Origin: Novosphingobium lentum NBRC 107847
Lineage (GTDB): Bacteria; Pseudomonadota; Alphaproteobacteria; Sphingomonadales; Sphingomonadaceae
Direction of reading: 5' to 3'
Assembly: GCF_001590965.1 (NCBI RefSeq)
Contig: NZ_BCTW01000012.1
Span: forward strand, 62,001 to 126,000
DNA: 64,000 nucleotides
The number at the start of each line of letters is the position of its first letter. Position 1 is the stretch's first letter. Shown piece after piece: positions 45,148-53,874 of this stretch. A program made the position numbers and the translations under genes. The notes beneath the pieces were generated by a model. The model was not told the DNA's origin, searched no databases, and saw only the letters and a list, made by a program, of their open reading frames with translations.

Positions 45148-45747
45148 TCAGGCCGGACTGATCTCGCAGCCGCGATAGGCAAACGCCTGGCCTTGCGTGG
45201 TCTTGATCTCGAAGCTGGAATAGCCCGCCGTGCCGGCCCCGCTGCTTTCCTTCAGCACGAACAGCACGTGTTCACCGCCGACGTTCAGCGTCTCGCCGTT
45301 CACGCTCAGCGTCGGCAGACTGCTGTGCACGGTGCAATCGGCCAGATACAGCGCACCGGGCATGCCCTTCCAATAGACGACCACCTTGGAATCGGGCCGT
45401 GCGGCCGTGCGCGAGAAGAACGCGTAAGGGCCCCAGTCGGGCTGGGCGAGCACTTCGTCCGGGGTGATGAAGTCGAGATAGCCCTTGTCGCTGGCGGGCG
45501 ACAGCACGGTCAGGCTGATCACCGCGCCGGGCTGCGGCGGCGGTGACGGCGCGATGACGCCGGCCGCGCGCAGCACCGCTTGCCGCCGCTCGATCGAGAC
45601 CGCCTTGATCGGTGCCTCGAGCCGCGGCATGCGGGGCGATACGCGTGCACCTGGCGCCTGCACTGCGGCAGTCAGCGGCGCGGAGGCCAGCATCGGTGCG
45701 CAGGCGAGCGAGGCAAGCACGATCCGGGCGGTAAGCTGATGTTTCAT
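45148..45747 (-). CDS. Exported protein of unknown function
   Basis: A 199-residue protein with a Sec signal (MKHQLTARIVLASLACAPML, cleavage near TAA). The mature part has a Pro-rich run (PSPPPQPG) and a beta-rich C-terminal half (GALYLADCTVHSSLPTLSVN, HVLFVLKESSGAGTAGYSSF) with two Cys that may form a disulfide. No family is recognised. It is transcribed before the three-repeat membrane protein and probably with it. Confidence 0.75.
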   Translation of the reverse strand: MKHQLTARIVLASLACAPMLASAPLTAAVQAPGARVSPRMPRLEAPIKAVSIERRQAVLRAAGVIAPSPPPQPGAVISLTVLSPASDKGYLDFITPDEVLAQPDWGPYAFFSRTAARPDSKVVVYWKGMPGALYLADCTVHSSLPTLSVNGETLNVGGEHVLFVLKESSGAGTAGYSSFEIKTTQGQAFAYRGCEISPA

Positions 45748-45882
45748 TGGGCGATGTCCTCCAGAGCAGATCAAAGGCAGGCGGAGGAATGTCGCGCTTA
45801 GCGTTCAATCATTCCCGCTATCGCGACGCGGCGATGATAACCAAATGGCGCGCGTATGCAACGGGCGGTCGTCTGGAAGCTA

Positions 45883-46233
45883 TCAGTGCCCGCCGCGACG
45901 GTGACCGCCGCCATTGAAGTGCGGCATCGAATAACCGCGCTGCGGACGGAAGCTGCCCTCAATGTGGTTGTAGCGCGGATCGCCGGCCTGGTTGCGGAAG
46001 TGCACCCGGTCGCCACGGCGGTAGGCGCGGTCGGTGGCGCTCGGGCGATAATAGAAGAAGCCGTCGCCGCCCCAGTAGCCGTCGTAGATCGAACCGTAAT
46101 AGCCGTCGTACCAGCCCGAGTAGGGGTAGGATTCGGCATAGGCGGCCCCGCCATAGCCGTAGCCGTCGGTGGCACAGGCCGACAGCGGCAGCGCGGTCAG
46201 CGAGAGCGCGAGGATCATCGTCGATCGTTTCAT
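45883..46233 (-). CDS. Tyr/Gly-rich small lipoprotein
   Basis: A 116-residue protein with a lipoprotein signal ending LPLSAC (residue 20). The mature part is dominated by Gly, Tyr and Trp (GYGYGGAAYAESYPYSGWYD) and ends His/Arg-rich (GGGHRRGGH). It is similar in style to outer-membrane lipoproteins of unknown function found throughout sphingomonads. Confidence 0.8.
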   Translation of the reverse strand: MKRSTMILALSLTALPLSACATDGYGYGGAAYAESYPYSGWYDGYYGSIYDGYWGGDGFFYYRPSATDRAYRRGDRVHFRNQAGDPRYNHIEGSFRPQRGYSMPHFNGGGHRRGGH

Positions 46234-46430
46234 GGTGCAAACCCTTCGTCCCGCCCGTTTTTCCCAACGCGTGGAACCGCGATGCGATCCGGCAACGTCG
46301 GGTTAAGTTTGCGCCCGTCAACAATGCGGGTGCCGGCGCGCTCCACCGTACGCGGTGCAACGTCGATTCAGCCATCGACGCAACTTTTTCGGCCCGGGCG
46401 CGTTACGCATCGGAACAAAGGAGATTCACC

Positions 46431-46721
46431 GTGAAATCGAAACTGCCCCTCATCGCCATGCTCGGCGTCCTGACCGCCACCTCGGTCGTCCCTGAAACCG
46501 CGTTCGCGCGCCGCCATCACCGCGTCTATCATTCGCAAGCCCGCTACAACTGCGGCGGCGGCAATGGCGCTGTCGGCACGATCGCTGGCGGTGTCGGCGG
46601 TGCGCTGATCGGCAACGCAGTTGGCGGCGGCACGCTTGGCACCGTGGCAGGCGGCGTCGGCGGTGCGTTGCTCGGCCGTCACCTCGACAAGCAGCACACC
46701 CGCGATCGCAACCGCTGCTGA
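46431..46721 (+). CDS. Glycine-zipper 2TM-domain exported protein
   Basis: A 96-residue protein with a Sec signal ending AFA (about residue 26), a His/Arg/Tyr-rich stretch, and two glycine-zipper segments (VGTIAGGVGGALIGNAVGGG and LGTVAGGVGGALLGRHLDKQ) that would pack as membrane helices. This is the Rick_17kDa/YmgG-like layout seen in small envelope proteins. An AAAGGAG ribosome site lies about eight bases before the ATG. Two copies of the near-identical GGVGGAL coding run form a short DNA repeat. Confidence 0.88.
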   Translation: MKSKLPLIAMLGVLTATSVVPETAFARRHHRVYHSQARYNCGGGNGAVGTIAGGVGGALIGNAVGGGTLGTVAGGVGGALLGRHLDKQHTRDRNRC

Positions 46722-46809
46722 TCTGGCGCTGCCGATCAGAATACCGGCCGGAAGGGGCAGCGCGGGATCGTCACGATCTTGCCAATCCCTTCCGGTCAAC
46801 GCATTGCGG

Positions 46810-46989
46810 TCATTCCCAGTCGATCAACGTGAAATCGCGTTTTTCCGAGCCACACTCCGGACAGATCCAGTCGTCGGGAACATCCGCCCAGCGCGTGCCG
46901 GGGGCGATACCGTCATCCGGCCAGCCATCCGCCTCGTCGTAGATCATCCCGCAGTTGAGGCATTTGTAGCGCTGGAACGGCTCAGCCAT
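46810..46989 (-). CDS. Rubredoxin
   Basis: A 59-residue iron protein. It has both metal-binding pairs, YKCLNCGMIYDE and WICPECGSEKRDF, with the aromatic and acidic residues usual between them (GWPDDGIAPGTRWADVPDDW). Rubredoxins pass electrons to AlkB-type alkane hydroxylases. The gene overlaps the 3' end of the CYP153-type P450 gene by eight bases, so both are made from one transcript. CYP153 enzymes normally use a ferredoxin, whereas a membrane di-iron monooxygenase that could use this rubredoxin is encoded at 60 kb. Confidence 0.95.
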   Translation of the reverse strand: MAEPFQRYKCLNCGMIYDEADGWPDDGIAPGTRWADVPDDWICPECGSEKRDFTLIDWE

Positions 46990-48253
46990 CGCTGCGGTTT
47001 CCTGACCCGCGCGCGAGCGTGACGGGCATGTGATGATAACCGTTGGTGAAGCACGACGGAATGCGATCGGGCTCTCCGGCCAGCTTCACGTCCATGTCGC
47101 GCCTGGCCAGTTCCTCGATCAGCACGGTCAACTGCAATTCGGCCAGACGCGCACCGAGGCAGCGGTGGATGCCATAGCCGAACGAAAGATGCCGCCGCGA
47201 GTTTTCGCGCGTCGGATCCCAGCGGTCACCATCGGGGAACACGCTCTCGTCGCGGTTGCCCGAATTGTACCACAGCACCACCTTGTCGCCCTTGTGGATG
47301 GTCTTGCCGCCGAATTCGACGTCGCGCGTGGCGGTGCGGCGCATGTGCGCGATCGGTGTCTGCAGGCGGATGGTTTCGGTCGCCGCGCCCGAGGCGAGCG
47401 TGGCGGGATCGGCCTTCACGGCAGCCCACGCGTCGGGGAACAGGTTCATTCGCTCGATCAGGCCCGACATCGAATTGCGCGTGGTGTCGTTACCGCCCAC
47501 CAGCAGCAGCGCGATTGCGCCGATGAACCGCTGCTCGTCCATGTCGCCCATCGCGGTGGAGTGCGCCATCATCGAGAGCAGGTCGCCGCGCGGCGGTGCA
47601 GCCTTGCGCTCGTCGAACAGTTCCTTGAACCGCGCGGCCATCGCGAACACATGACGCTCGCGTTCGGCGTTGAGCACCGGATCGGGGCCGATATCGATCT
47701 TCGCGGCCCAGTCGGACCATTCGGGCAGCTTGTCGCGCTCGTCCCATGGAAAATCGAACAGCGTTGCGATCATCGCGGTCGTGAGTGGAATCGAGACACG
47801 CTGCACCCAGTCGAACGTCTCGCCCACGGGCAGCGCATCGAGCACGGCGGCGGTGCGTTCGCGCAGCGGCCCGGCGAGTTTGGCGATTTCGCTCGGCGCG
47901 ACGGCGGGGGCCACCGTCTTGCGCTTTTCGCCATGTTCGGGATCGTCCATCGCGATGAACATGCGCAGTTGGACGCCGGTGTCGTGCATATCGAAAATGA
48001 CGATGCCGCCATGCTCCCACGATGACGAAAATGTCGCCGGATCAGCCTCGACTGCGACGATGTCATCGTATTTCGTGATCGACCAGTACGGCCCGAAGAA
48101 GCTCTCCGGGCAAAAGCTGACCGGGTCGTCGGCGCGCAGGCGCGTAAACAGCGGTCGCCAGGCATTGGCCTGCCACAGTTCGGCGCGGGCGACATCAAGC
48201 GCGTCGAGATCGACGGGCGATTGGCCGGCGGAAGATTCAACAAGCGAAGCCAT
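46982..48253 (-). CDS. CYP153-type cytochrome P450 (alkane/terminal hydroxylase)
   Basis: A 423-residue soluble P450. The I-helix motif LLLVGGNDTTRNSMSG is characteristic of CYP153; the ExxR is in ATETIRLQTP, and the haem loop is LSFGYGIHRCLGARLAELQL with the Cys ligand. CYP153 enzymes hydroxylate terminal carbons of medium-chain alkanes and some alkyl or terpene substrates. AGAGGA lies seven bases before the start. The gene overlaps rubredoxin and diverges from an acyl-CoA dehydrogenase across a region with a perfect dyad. Confidence 0.93.
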   Translation of the reverse strand: MASLVESSAGQSPVDLDALDVARAELWQANAWRPLFTRLRADDPVSFCPESFFGPYWSITKYDDIVAVEADPATFSSSWEHGGIVIFDMHDTGVQLRMFIAMDDPEHGEKRKTVAPAVAPSEIAKLAGPLRERTAAVLDALPVGETFDWVQRVSIPLTTAMIATLFDFPWDERDKLPEWSDWAAKIDIGPDPVLNAERERHVFAMAARFKELFDERKAAPPRGDLLSMMAHSTAMGDMDEQRFIGAIALLLVGGNDTTRNSMSGLIERMNLFPDAWAAVKADPATLASGAATETIRLQTPIAHMRRTATRDVEFGGKTIHKGDKVVLWYNSGNRDESVFPDGDRWDPTRENSRRHLSFGYGIHRCLGARLAELQLTVLIEELARRDMDVKLAGEPDRIPSCFTNGYHHMPVTLARGSGNRSDG

Positions 48254-48330
48254 TTGGCGATCCTCTCAGGTTGTCTCCCCACGAGACCATTCGTTATTTT
48301 GCGGTGAAGCTAATCCGATCATTGCGTAAT

Positions 48331-48351
48331 GTCCATACGTAAAATATGGAC
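48331..48351. promoter_or_regulatory. Operator-like dyad between the P450 and acyl-CoA dehydrogenase genes
   Basis: GTCCATA-CGTAAAA-TATGGAC, 7-bp perfect arms around a 7-base centre, within the AT-rich 172-base divergent gap. It is a plausible binding site for a regulator controlling both genes; the regulator is not adjacent. Confidence 0.55.
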
Positions 48352-48425
48352 GAACATCGTAAACTGATTTATTGATAAAACTCGTAAACCGCTTCATTGA
48401 TGGTGCGGGACCGGGGAGAACGACG

Positions 48426-49565
48426 ATGCTCGAGCGCGAAAGCCATCTGTTTGGCGAGGATCACACGCAGTTTCGCGATATGGTCCGGCGATTCATCGCG
48501 CGCGAGTTCACCCCTCGCCTCACCGAATTCGAAGAGGCCGGAATCGTCGCACGCGATTTCTGGCGCAAGGCCGGCGCGGCGGGGCTGCTGTGCCCGACGA
48601 TGCCCGAGCAATATGGCGGCCCGGGGCTCGACTTCACTTTCAACGCGATCCTCAACGAGGAATTCACGTATGCGATGATGGCGGATTCGATCACGCTGCA
48701 AAGCGACATCACGATGCCGTACTTGCTGCATTACGGCTCCGACGCGCTCAAGGAACAGTGGTTGCCGTCGATGCTGGCGGGCGAAACGATCGCGGCCATC
48801 GCGATGACCGAGCCCGGCGCCGGCTCCGACCTTCAGGCGGTGCGCACCACCGCGCGCCAGGACGGCGACCACTTCGTGATCAACGGCGCCAAAACCTACA
48901 TCACCAATGGCCAGAATGCCGACCTGATCCTGACCGTGTGCAAGACCGACCCGGCGCTGGCCGCCAAGGGTACGTCGCTGATCCTCGTCGAAGCGGATCG
49001 CGCGGGCTTTTCGCGCGGGCGCAACCTCGACAAAGTCGGGCAGTGGATGGCCGACACCTCGGAACTGTTCTTTAACGATGTGCGCGTCCCGGCCGCCAAC
49101 GTGATCGGGCAGGTCAACCGCGGCTTCATCATCCTGGTCAGCGAATTGCCGCAGGAGCGACTGTCGATCTCGATCACCGCGCAAGCCGCCGCGCAGCGGG
49201 CATTCGACGAGGCGGTGGCGTTCACCCGCGATCGCACCGCATTCGGGCGCAAGGTCATCGATTTCCAGAACACCCGCTTCACGCTGGCCGACATCAAGGC
49301 CAAGCTGCAGGTCGGCTGGGCGCACCTCGACTGGGCGATCGCGCGGCACCTCAAGGGCGAACTGACCGCCGACGAAGCCGCCGCGAGCAAATACTGGCAC
49401 ACCGAGATGCAGTGGCTGGCGTGCGACGCCGCGCTGCAGCTGCACGGCGGCGCGGGCTACATGAACGAATACCCCATCGCCCGTATCTGGCGCGATGCCC
49501 GCGTCCGCCGGATCTACGGCGGGACCAGCGAGATCATGAAGGAGCTGGTCGGGCGGGGACTGTAA
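48426..49565 (+). CDS. Acyl-CoA dehydrogenase
   Basis: A 379-residue flavoprotein. It shows the N-terminal helical domain, AMTEPGAGSDLQAVRTTA (FAD/substrate signature), GAKTYITNGQNADL, and the C-terminal GGAGYMNEYPIARIWRDARV with YGGTSEIMKELVGR, the usual end. These enzymes introduce the alpha-beta double bond of acyl-CoA. The expected catalytic Glu near the end of the family (R-x-Y-x-G-T-x-E) is present. The start MLERESHLF was chosen because GGGAGA lies six bases upstream; the longer frame from 48372 has no family-like sequence. Confidence 0.93.
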   Translation: MLERESHLFGEDHTQFRDMVRRFIAREFTPRLTEFEEAGIVARDFWRKAGAAGLLCPTMPEQYGGPGLDFTFNAILNEEFTYAMMADSITLQSDITMPYLLHYGSDALKEQWLPSMLAGETIAAIAMTEPGAGSDLQAVRTTARQDGDHFVINGAKTYITNGQNADLILTVCKTDPALAAKGTSLILVEADRAGFSRGRNLDKVGQWMADTSELFFNDVRVPAANVIGQVNRGFIILVSELPQERLSISITAQAAAQRAFDEAVAFTRDRTAFGRKVIDFQNTRFTLADIKAKLQVGWAHLDWAIARHLKGELTADEAAASKYWHTEMQWLACDAALQLHGGAGYMNEYPIARIWRDARVRRIYGGTSEIMKELVGRGL

Positions 49566-49638
49566 GGCCGGCTTAAAGCGCCGGCGGCCGGCCTGCGCGC
49601 TGCAGCGCGAGGCCGGCCGCCGTTTGCCCTGGGTCAGA

Positions 49639-50826
49639 TCAGGCTGCGGGCGGACCCTTGCCGTCATCGATCCGGGCGAGCATGCGCGCCGCCGCGTCAC
49701 GACCGCCCAGCCCGAAGGCCAGCGCACCTGCCGCCGCCCCGCCGATCACCAGCGCACCGAACGCCATCTCGATGATGCTGTCGGCAATGCCCATGAACTT
49801 GAGGCCCATCGCGACGAACAGCGTGATCGTGGCATACCGCACCACCGCAGCGGCAGTGCTGTTTCCGCCCGAGCCGCCGACCAGCTGCGCGAGCAGGTTG
49901 GCAACCAGGAAGCCGACCGCGATGATCACACCGCCGAACACTACGGCACCGCCCAGTTGCAGGATCTGGTCGACCAGCGCGGTCAGTTCGGGGAACCCGA
50001 GCAGGCGCGTTGCGGCGACCGCCGAGATCATCATGATCGCCACCATCGCGACTTTGCCGATGACGTGCGAGGTGCTGGTGCCCGCAGGCAGCAGGCCAAG
50101 TGCGGCCACCGAGCGATCGACGCCCAGCGCGGGCAGCAGTTCTGCGGCCAGCCCGGCAACCCATTTGCCGATCAGGTAGCCCAGCCCGAGCAGGATCGAC
50201 GCGCCGATGATGTTGGGGATCGCCGCGAGCAGCGTCTGCAGCATCGACACCAGCGGGTCGCTGATCGAACTGATCCGCAGCGCCTGCAGCGCGGCGATCG
50301 CCACCGGGACGATCACCAGCACGTAGGCCAGCGTCCCCAGCGTCTTGCTGATCGTGGCATTGCCGGTCACCTTGTCGACCCCGCCGCGATTGGCCCAGGC
50401 ATCGAAGTTGAGCGTCTGCAGCGCGGTTTCCACCAGCTGGCGCACGATCTTGGCGATCATCGATCCGACGAAGAAGATGATGCCCGCACCGATCAGGTTG
50501 GGGATATAGCCCATCACCGTGTTGAGCAGCGTTTCAACGGGGGCGGTGACGCTGCCCAGCCGCAGCACGTTGAGCACCGCGATCAGCCCGAACAGCCAGA
50601 CCAGCATCGCAACGATGCGGCCGAGCGCCATCCCGATCGATTCGCCCGATCCGGCTTCGCGCCGCAGGAACGCGATGCGATCGACCAGTTTGGCGAACGT
50701 CCATTTGGCCAGTTTGGCCAGGATCCAGGTGACGATCAGGATCGCCACCACGGCCCCGGCAGTGCGACCATATTCGATCGCCAGCGCGGGATCGAATGAA
50801 TACCCGCCGAGTTGCAAAGCTAACAT
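49639..50826 (-). CDS. MscS-related membrane protein with repeated TM helices (CmpX-like)
   Basis: A 395-residue protein with about 9-10 membrane helices arranged as repeated units (MGYIPNLIGAGIIFFVGSMI, LAAIPNIIGASILLGLGYLI), the conserved TM-helix repeat of mechanosensitive-channel-like proteins. It lacks a clear MscS beta domain. Related proteins such as Pseudomonas CmpX affect membrane tension responses. It is converged upon by the acyl-CoA dehydrogenase gene and shows no link with the catabolic genes. Confidence 0.82.
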   Translation of the reverse strand: MLALQLGGYSFDPALAIEYGRTAGAVVAILIVTWILAKLAKWTFAKLVDRIAFLRREAGSGESIGMALGRIVAMLVWLFGLIAVLNVLRLGSVTAPVETLLNTVMGYIPNLIGAGIIFFVGSMIAKIVRQLVETALQTLNFDAWANRGGVDKVTGNATISKTLGTLAYVLVIVPVAIAALQALRISSISDPLVSMLQTLLAAIPNIIGASILLGLGYLIGKWVAGLAAELLPALGVDRSVAALGLLPAGTSTSHVIGKVAMVAIMMISAVAATRLLGFPELTALVDQILQLGGAVVFGGVIIAVGFLVANLLAQLVGGSGGNSTAAAVVRYATITLFVAMGLKFMGIADSIIEMAFGALVIGGAAAGALAFGLGGRDAAARMLARIDDGKGPPAA

Positions 50827-51030
50827 ACTGCGCCCCCTTTATATCTTCACGATATGTGCCCGAACAACACGCCGTCAGCCCGCGATAGCGAATCGCGACG
50901 TTTTCTGAATGTTGCCTGACAAGTGAGACACAATAGTTTCGGGCGCGCCAAGTCTTGGGCACCGGATCGGACCGTAATTTACATCTGTTCACATCTCATC
51001 GGCGGCGGGATCGGCTGTGCGTCGCGACCG

Positions 51031-51705
51031 TCAATCGCGCGTCAGCCAGTCCCACATCCGTTCGGCCACCCCGCCCGACCACACCTGGCGGTCGGCAATC
51101 TCGGTTTCGTCGAGCAGGCCGGTGTCGGGCGCGAAGCCCATCGCGCGGATGTCGCGCTCGATCCGCGCGGCGTCTTCGAGGAACCACGCCAGCGTTACCG
51201 CGCGCGCCATCGTCTCGCCGACGACGACCGCGCCGTTGCCGCGCATGACGATCGCCGGCGCGTCGCCCAGTGTCGCGGCCAGCGCGGCTGCCGATGCGTC
51301 GTCGCGCAAAAGCCGAGGATCGGGCCACAGCGGCACGTCCGCGAAGTAGGCGCCGATGCCGTGGCGCGGCCGGGGCACCAGCCCTTGCGTCGACAGCGCC
51401 ATCACCGCCGGGGGCATGATCCGGCAGACCGCGTTCACGTCCGCGCGCCGGGCATAGATCTGCTGATGCACGCGCACTTCACCCAGCACGCCATCGGGCA
51501 GCGGCCCGGCAACGCGGCAGACGGTACCTTGCGCCATCCCGACAAGATCGAGCGGCCGCGCCGCGCAGACAAGGAAGCTGGCCATATCGAGCCGGAGGCT
51601 GCAGTGGCCGAAAGCATGGACCAGGCCAGCCCGGCCCAGCGCACGCGCCGCCTGCTGGACCAGTCGCTCCTGGACGCCATCCGCAGCGATTGCGCTCATC
51701 GTCAA
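51031..51705 (-). CDS. Class II aldolase/adducin-family protein (decarboxylase or aldolase of the meta-cleavage cluster)
   Basis: A 224-residue zinc-enzyme fold. It has LVHAFGHCSLRL (family N-H-S-x-R region, here G-H-C-S), the zinc-site-like VHQQIYARRADVNAVCR, and a late IVMRGNGAVVVGETMARAV (His position is Asn). Relatives in aromatic pathways include decarboxylases that remove a ring carboxyl, such as 3,4-dihydroxyphthalate decarboxylase and CmtD-like HCOMODA decarboxylase, and aldolases. Its ATG overlaps the hydratase stop (ATGA at 51702-51705), putting it in the catabolic operon. Altered His residues leave the activity in some doubt. Confidence 0.78.
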   Translation of the reverse strand: MTMSAIAADGVQERLVQQAARALGRAGLVHAFGHCSLRLDMASFLVCAARPLDLVGMAQGTVCRVAGPLPDGVLGEVRVHQQIYARRADVNAVCRIMPPAVMALSTQGLVPRPRHGIGAYFADVPLWPDPRLLRDDASAAALAATLGDAPAIVMRGNGAVVVGETMARAVTLAWFLEDAARIERDIRAMGFAPDTGLLDETEIADRQVWSGGVAERMWDWLTRD

Positions 51706-52487
51706 TCAGCCGCGTAAGTGAAACTGGCCGCGCCGATGCCGCCGACCAGTGCGCGCACATGGTTGCCCGGCACCAGCGGAACCATCGGCCCCAGCGCGCC
51801 GGTCAGCAGGATGTCGCCCGCCCGCAGCGGATCACCGCGTGCCGCCAGCGTCCGGGCCAGCCACGCCGCCGCCTCCAGCGGATGTCCGAGGGCGGCTGCC
51901 CCCACACCGAGCGAGGCGATGGCGCCATCGACTTCGAGCACCATTCCGGCCGAGTACAGGTCGAGCCCGGCCAGTGGCAGGCCATGCTCGGCCAGAACGA
52001 AGAAGGCGGACGAGCCATTGTCGGCCACGGTATCGGCAAAGGTGATCTTCCAGTCGGCGATGCGCGAATCAACGATCTCGATCGCGGCATGGACCGTGGC
52101 GACCGCCGCCGCGACCTGTTCGCGGGTGGTCGCGGGGTCGGGCAGGTCGGCACCCAGCAACAGCGCGATCTCCGCCTCGGCCTTGGGCTGGAGCGCGCGC
52201 GCGGGATCGAGTCGCCCGCCGTCGGCCACGCGCATGTCATCGAACAATACGCCGAAATCGGGCTGGTCCACGCCGAGTTGCGTCTGCACCGCCTTGGCCG
52301 TCAGCCCCGCCTTGCGCCCGACGATCCGCCGTCCCTGCGCCTGCCAGAACCGGGTGTTGATCGCCTGCACGGCATAGGCGCCGGTCGCATCGACCGGATC
52401 GAGCACCCCGCGCAGCGGCGCGATCGGCCCGCCGGCGTATGCGGCGCGCAAGGCGCTGGCGACGTCTTCAAGACCTTGATCCGGCAT
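51702..52487 (-). CDS. 2-keto-4-pentenoate hydratase (MhpD/FAH family)
   Basis: A 261-residue protein. Signature blocks are RRIVGRKAGLTAKAVQTQLG, DFGVLFDDM, LQPKAEAEIALLLGADLP (acidic metal ligands), AAIEIVDSRIADWKITFADT and ILLTGALGPMVPL. It adds water to 2-hydroxypenta-2,4-dienoate, the product left after C-C hydrolysis in meta-cleavage pathways, giving 4-hydroxy-2-oxovalerate. There are three consecutive ATGs (52493, 52490, 52487); GGAGG sits immediately before the first, so the third, six bases away, is the likely start. It diverges from the Rieske dioxygenase operon. Confidence 0.92.
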   Translation of the reverse strand: MPDQGLEDVASALRAAYAGGPIAPLRGVLDPVDATGAYAVQAINTRFWQAQGRRIVGRKAGLTAKAVQTQLGVDQPDFGVLFDDMRVADGGRLDPARALQPKAEAEIALLLGADLPDPATTREQVAAAVATVHAAIEIVDSRIADWKITFADTVADNGSSAFFVLAEHGLPLAGLDLYSAGMVLEVDGAIASLGVGAAALGHPLEAAAWLARTLAARGDPLRAGDILLTGALGPMVPLVPGNHVRALVGGIGAASFTYAAD

Positions 52488-52520
52488 CATCATCCTCCGT
52501 GGCCGATTGTGGCCTTCTCC

Positions 52521-52578
52521 GGTTGACAGTCAACCGCTTTACCATTTACATAGCAATCGCACGGTTTGTTGTAAACAA
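52521..52578 (+). promoter_or_regulatory. Divergent catabolic promoter region with two dyads
   Basis: The 121-base gap between hydratase and Rieske genes contains the perfect dyad GGTTGAC-A-GTCAACC (52521-52535), which overlaps a TTGACA (-35 for the plus-strand operon, 52523-52528), and 30 bases on the dyad TTGTT-GTA-AACAA (52566-52578). A -10 near TTACAT (52546-52551) is weak. The TetR-type regulator encoded at 58.5 kb is a candidate binder of either dyad. Confidence 0.5.
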
Positions 52579-52608
52579 GCGGCACCGACACGGGACTGGG
52601 AGCGGACG

Positions 52609-53871
52609 ATGCAGCAGGCACCGCAGATTATCGACGATCCGGCGGGCGCGCGCTTCCTCGTGCCCCGCACGGCCTTCACCAGCCGCGACGTGTTCGATCG
52701 CGAATATGCCGCGATTTTCGACCGCTGCTGGCTGTACCTGGGCCACGCGTCCGAACTGCCCGAACCGGGCAGCTTCCTGACCCGGACCGTGGCGCGTCGC
52801 CCGGTGCTGTTCAACCGCGACAAGGACGGTGAATTCCGCGCGCTGCTCAACGTGTGCCCGCACCGTGGCGCGATCGTCTGCCGCGAACGGCGGGGAACGT
52901 CGCCGGCGTTCATGTGCATGTATCATGGCTGGACGTTCGGTTCGGACGGCCACCTGATGACCCTGCCCGGCAGTTCGGGATATCCCGCCGGGTTCAAGCG
53001 CGATCCGCAAAAACAGATGGTTCCGGTTCCGAGGATGGAACGCTTCGGCGACTTCTTCTTCATCAGCTTCGCGCGCGACGGCGAGGACCTGGCCACCTAT
53101 CTGGCCGACGCCGGGGATGTGCTCGACCTGGTTGCCCAGCATTCGGCCAGCGGCATGCAGATCGTGGGCGGAACGCAGGAATATGCGATCCGTGGCAACT
53201 GGAAGCTGCTCGCCGAAAACAGCTTCGATGGCTACCACGCCGCCTGCACGCATTCGACCTATCTTGACTACCTCAAGAACGCCAACGGCGCGCTGGGTGC
53301 GACCCCGCTCGCGGGCGTGGGCCGCGATCTGGGCAAGGGGCACGCGATGGTCGAATACAGCGCGCCGTGGGGCCGCCCGATCGCCAGCTGGGTGCCGCTG
53401 TGGGGCGAACAGGGCAAGACCGAGATCGCCGCGATCAACGCCGCGCTCGAAGCCCGCGTCGGGACCGAGCGGGCGAACCGCATTGCGCACCTCAATCGCA
53501 ACATGGTGATTTTTCCCAATCTGGTGGTGAACGACATCATGGCGATCACGATCCGCACGTTCTTCCCGACCGCACCCGACTATGTCGAGGTCAACGCCTG
53601 GGCGCTCGCCCCGCACGAGGAAAGCGACTGGCTGCGCAAATACCGCCTCTACAACTTCACCGAGTTCCTTGGACCGGGCGGGTTCGCCACGCCCGACGAT
53701 GTCGAGGCGATCGAGAAGTGCCAGATCGGCTATGCTGCGGCGGGCGAGGCGCGCTACAACGACATTTCCAAGGGCATGGGGCGTGCCGACGGCGCCTCGT
53801 TCGACGACGAGGAGCAGATGCGCGCGTACTGGCGCGAATGGGATCGCCGCCTGGCGATGGCAGAGGCCTGA
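52609..53871 (+). CDS. Rieske ring-hydroxylating dioxygenase, alpha subunit
   Basis: A 420-residue oxygenase large subunit. The Rieske centre is CPHRG followed 17 residues after the His by CMYHGW (residues 83-107). The mononuclear iron site is ENSFDGYHAACTH (about 205-217), with D-x2-H-x4-H. Such enzymes insert O2 into an aromatic ring to give a cis-dihydrodiol. The beta subunit follows after three bases. GGGAG lies about eight bases before the ATG. The ferredoxin and reductase are absent from the window. The substrate is unknown; the cluster as a whole suggests an alkyl-substituted benzoate or similar. Confidence 0.93.
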   Translation: MQQAPQIIDDPAGARFLVPRTAFTSRDVFDREYAAIFDRCWLYLGHASELPEPGSFLTRTVARRPVLFNRDKDGEFRALLNVCPHRGAIVCRERRGTSPAFMCMYHGWTFGSDGHLMTLPGSSGYPAGFKRDPQKQMVPVPRMERFGDFFFISFARDGEDLATYLADAGDVLDLVAQHSASGMQIVGGTQEYAIRGNWKLLAENSFDGYHAACTHSTYLDYLKNANGALGATPLAGVGRDLGKGHAMVEYSAPWGRPIASWVPLWGEQGKTEIAAINAALEARVGTERANRIAHLNRNMVIFPNLVVNDIMAITIRTFFPTAPDYVEVNAWALAPHEESDWLRKYRLYNFTEFLGPGGFATPDDVEAIEKCQIGYAAAGEARYNDISKGMGRADGASFDDEEQMRAYWREWDRRLAMAEA

Positions 53872-53874
53872 GCC

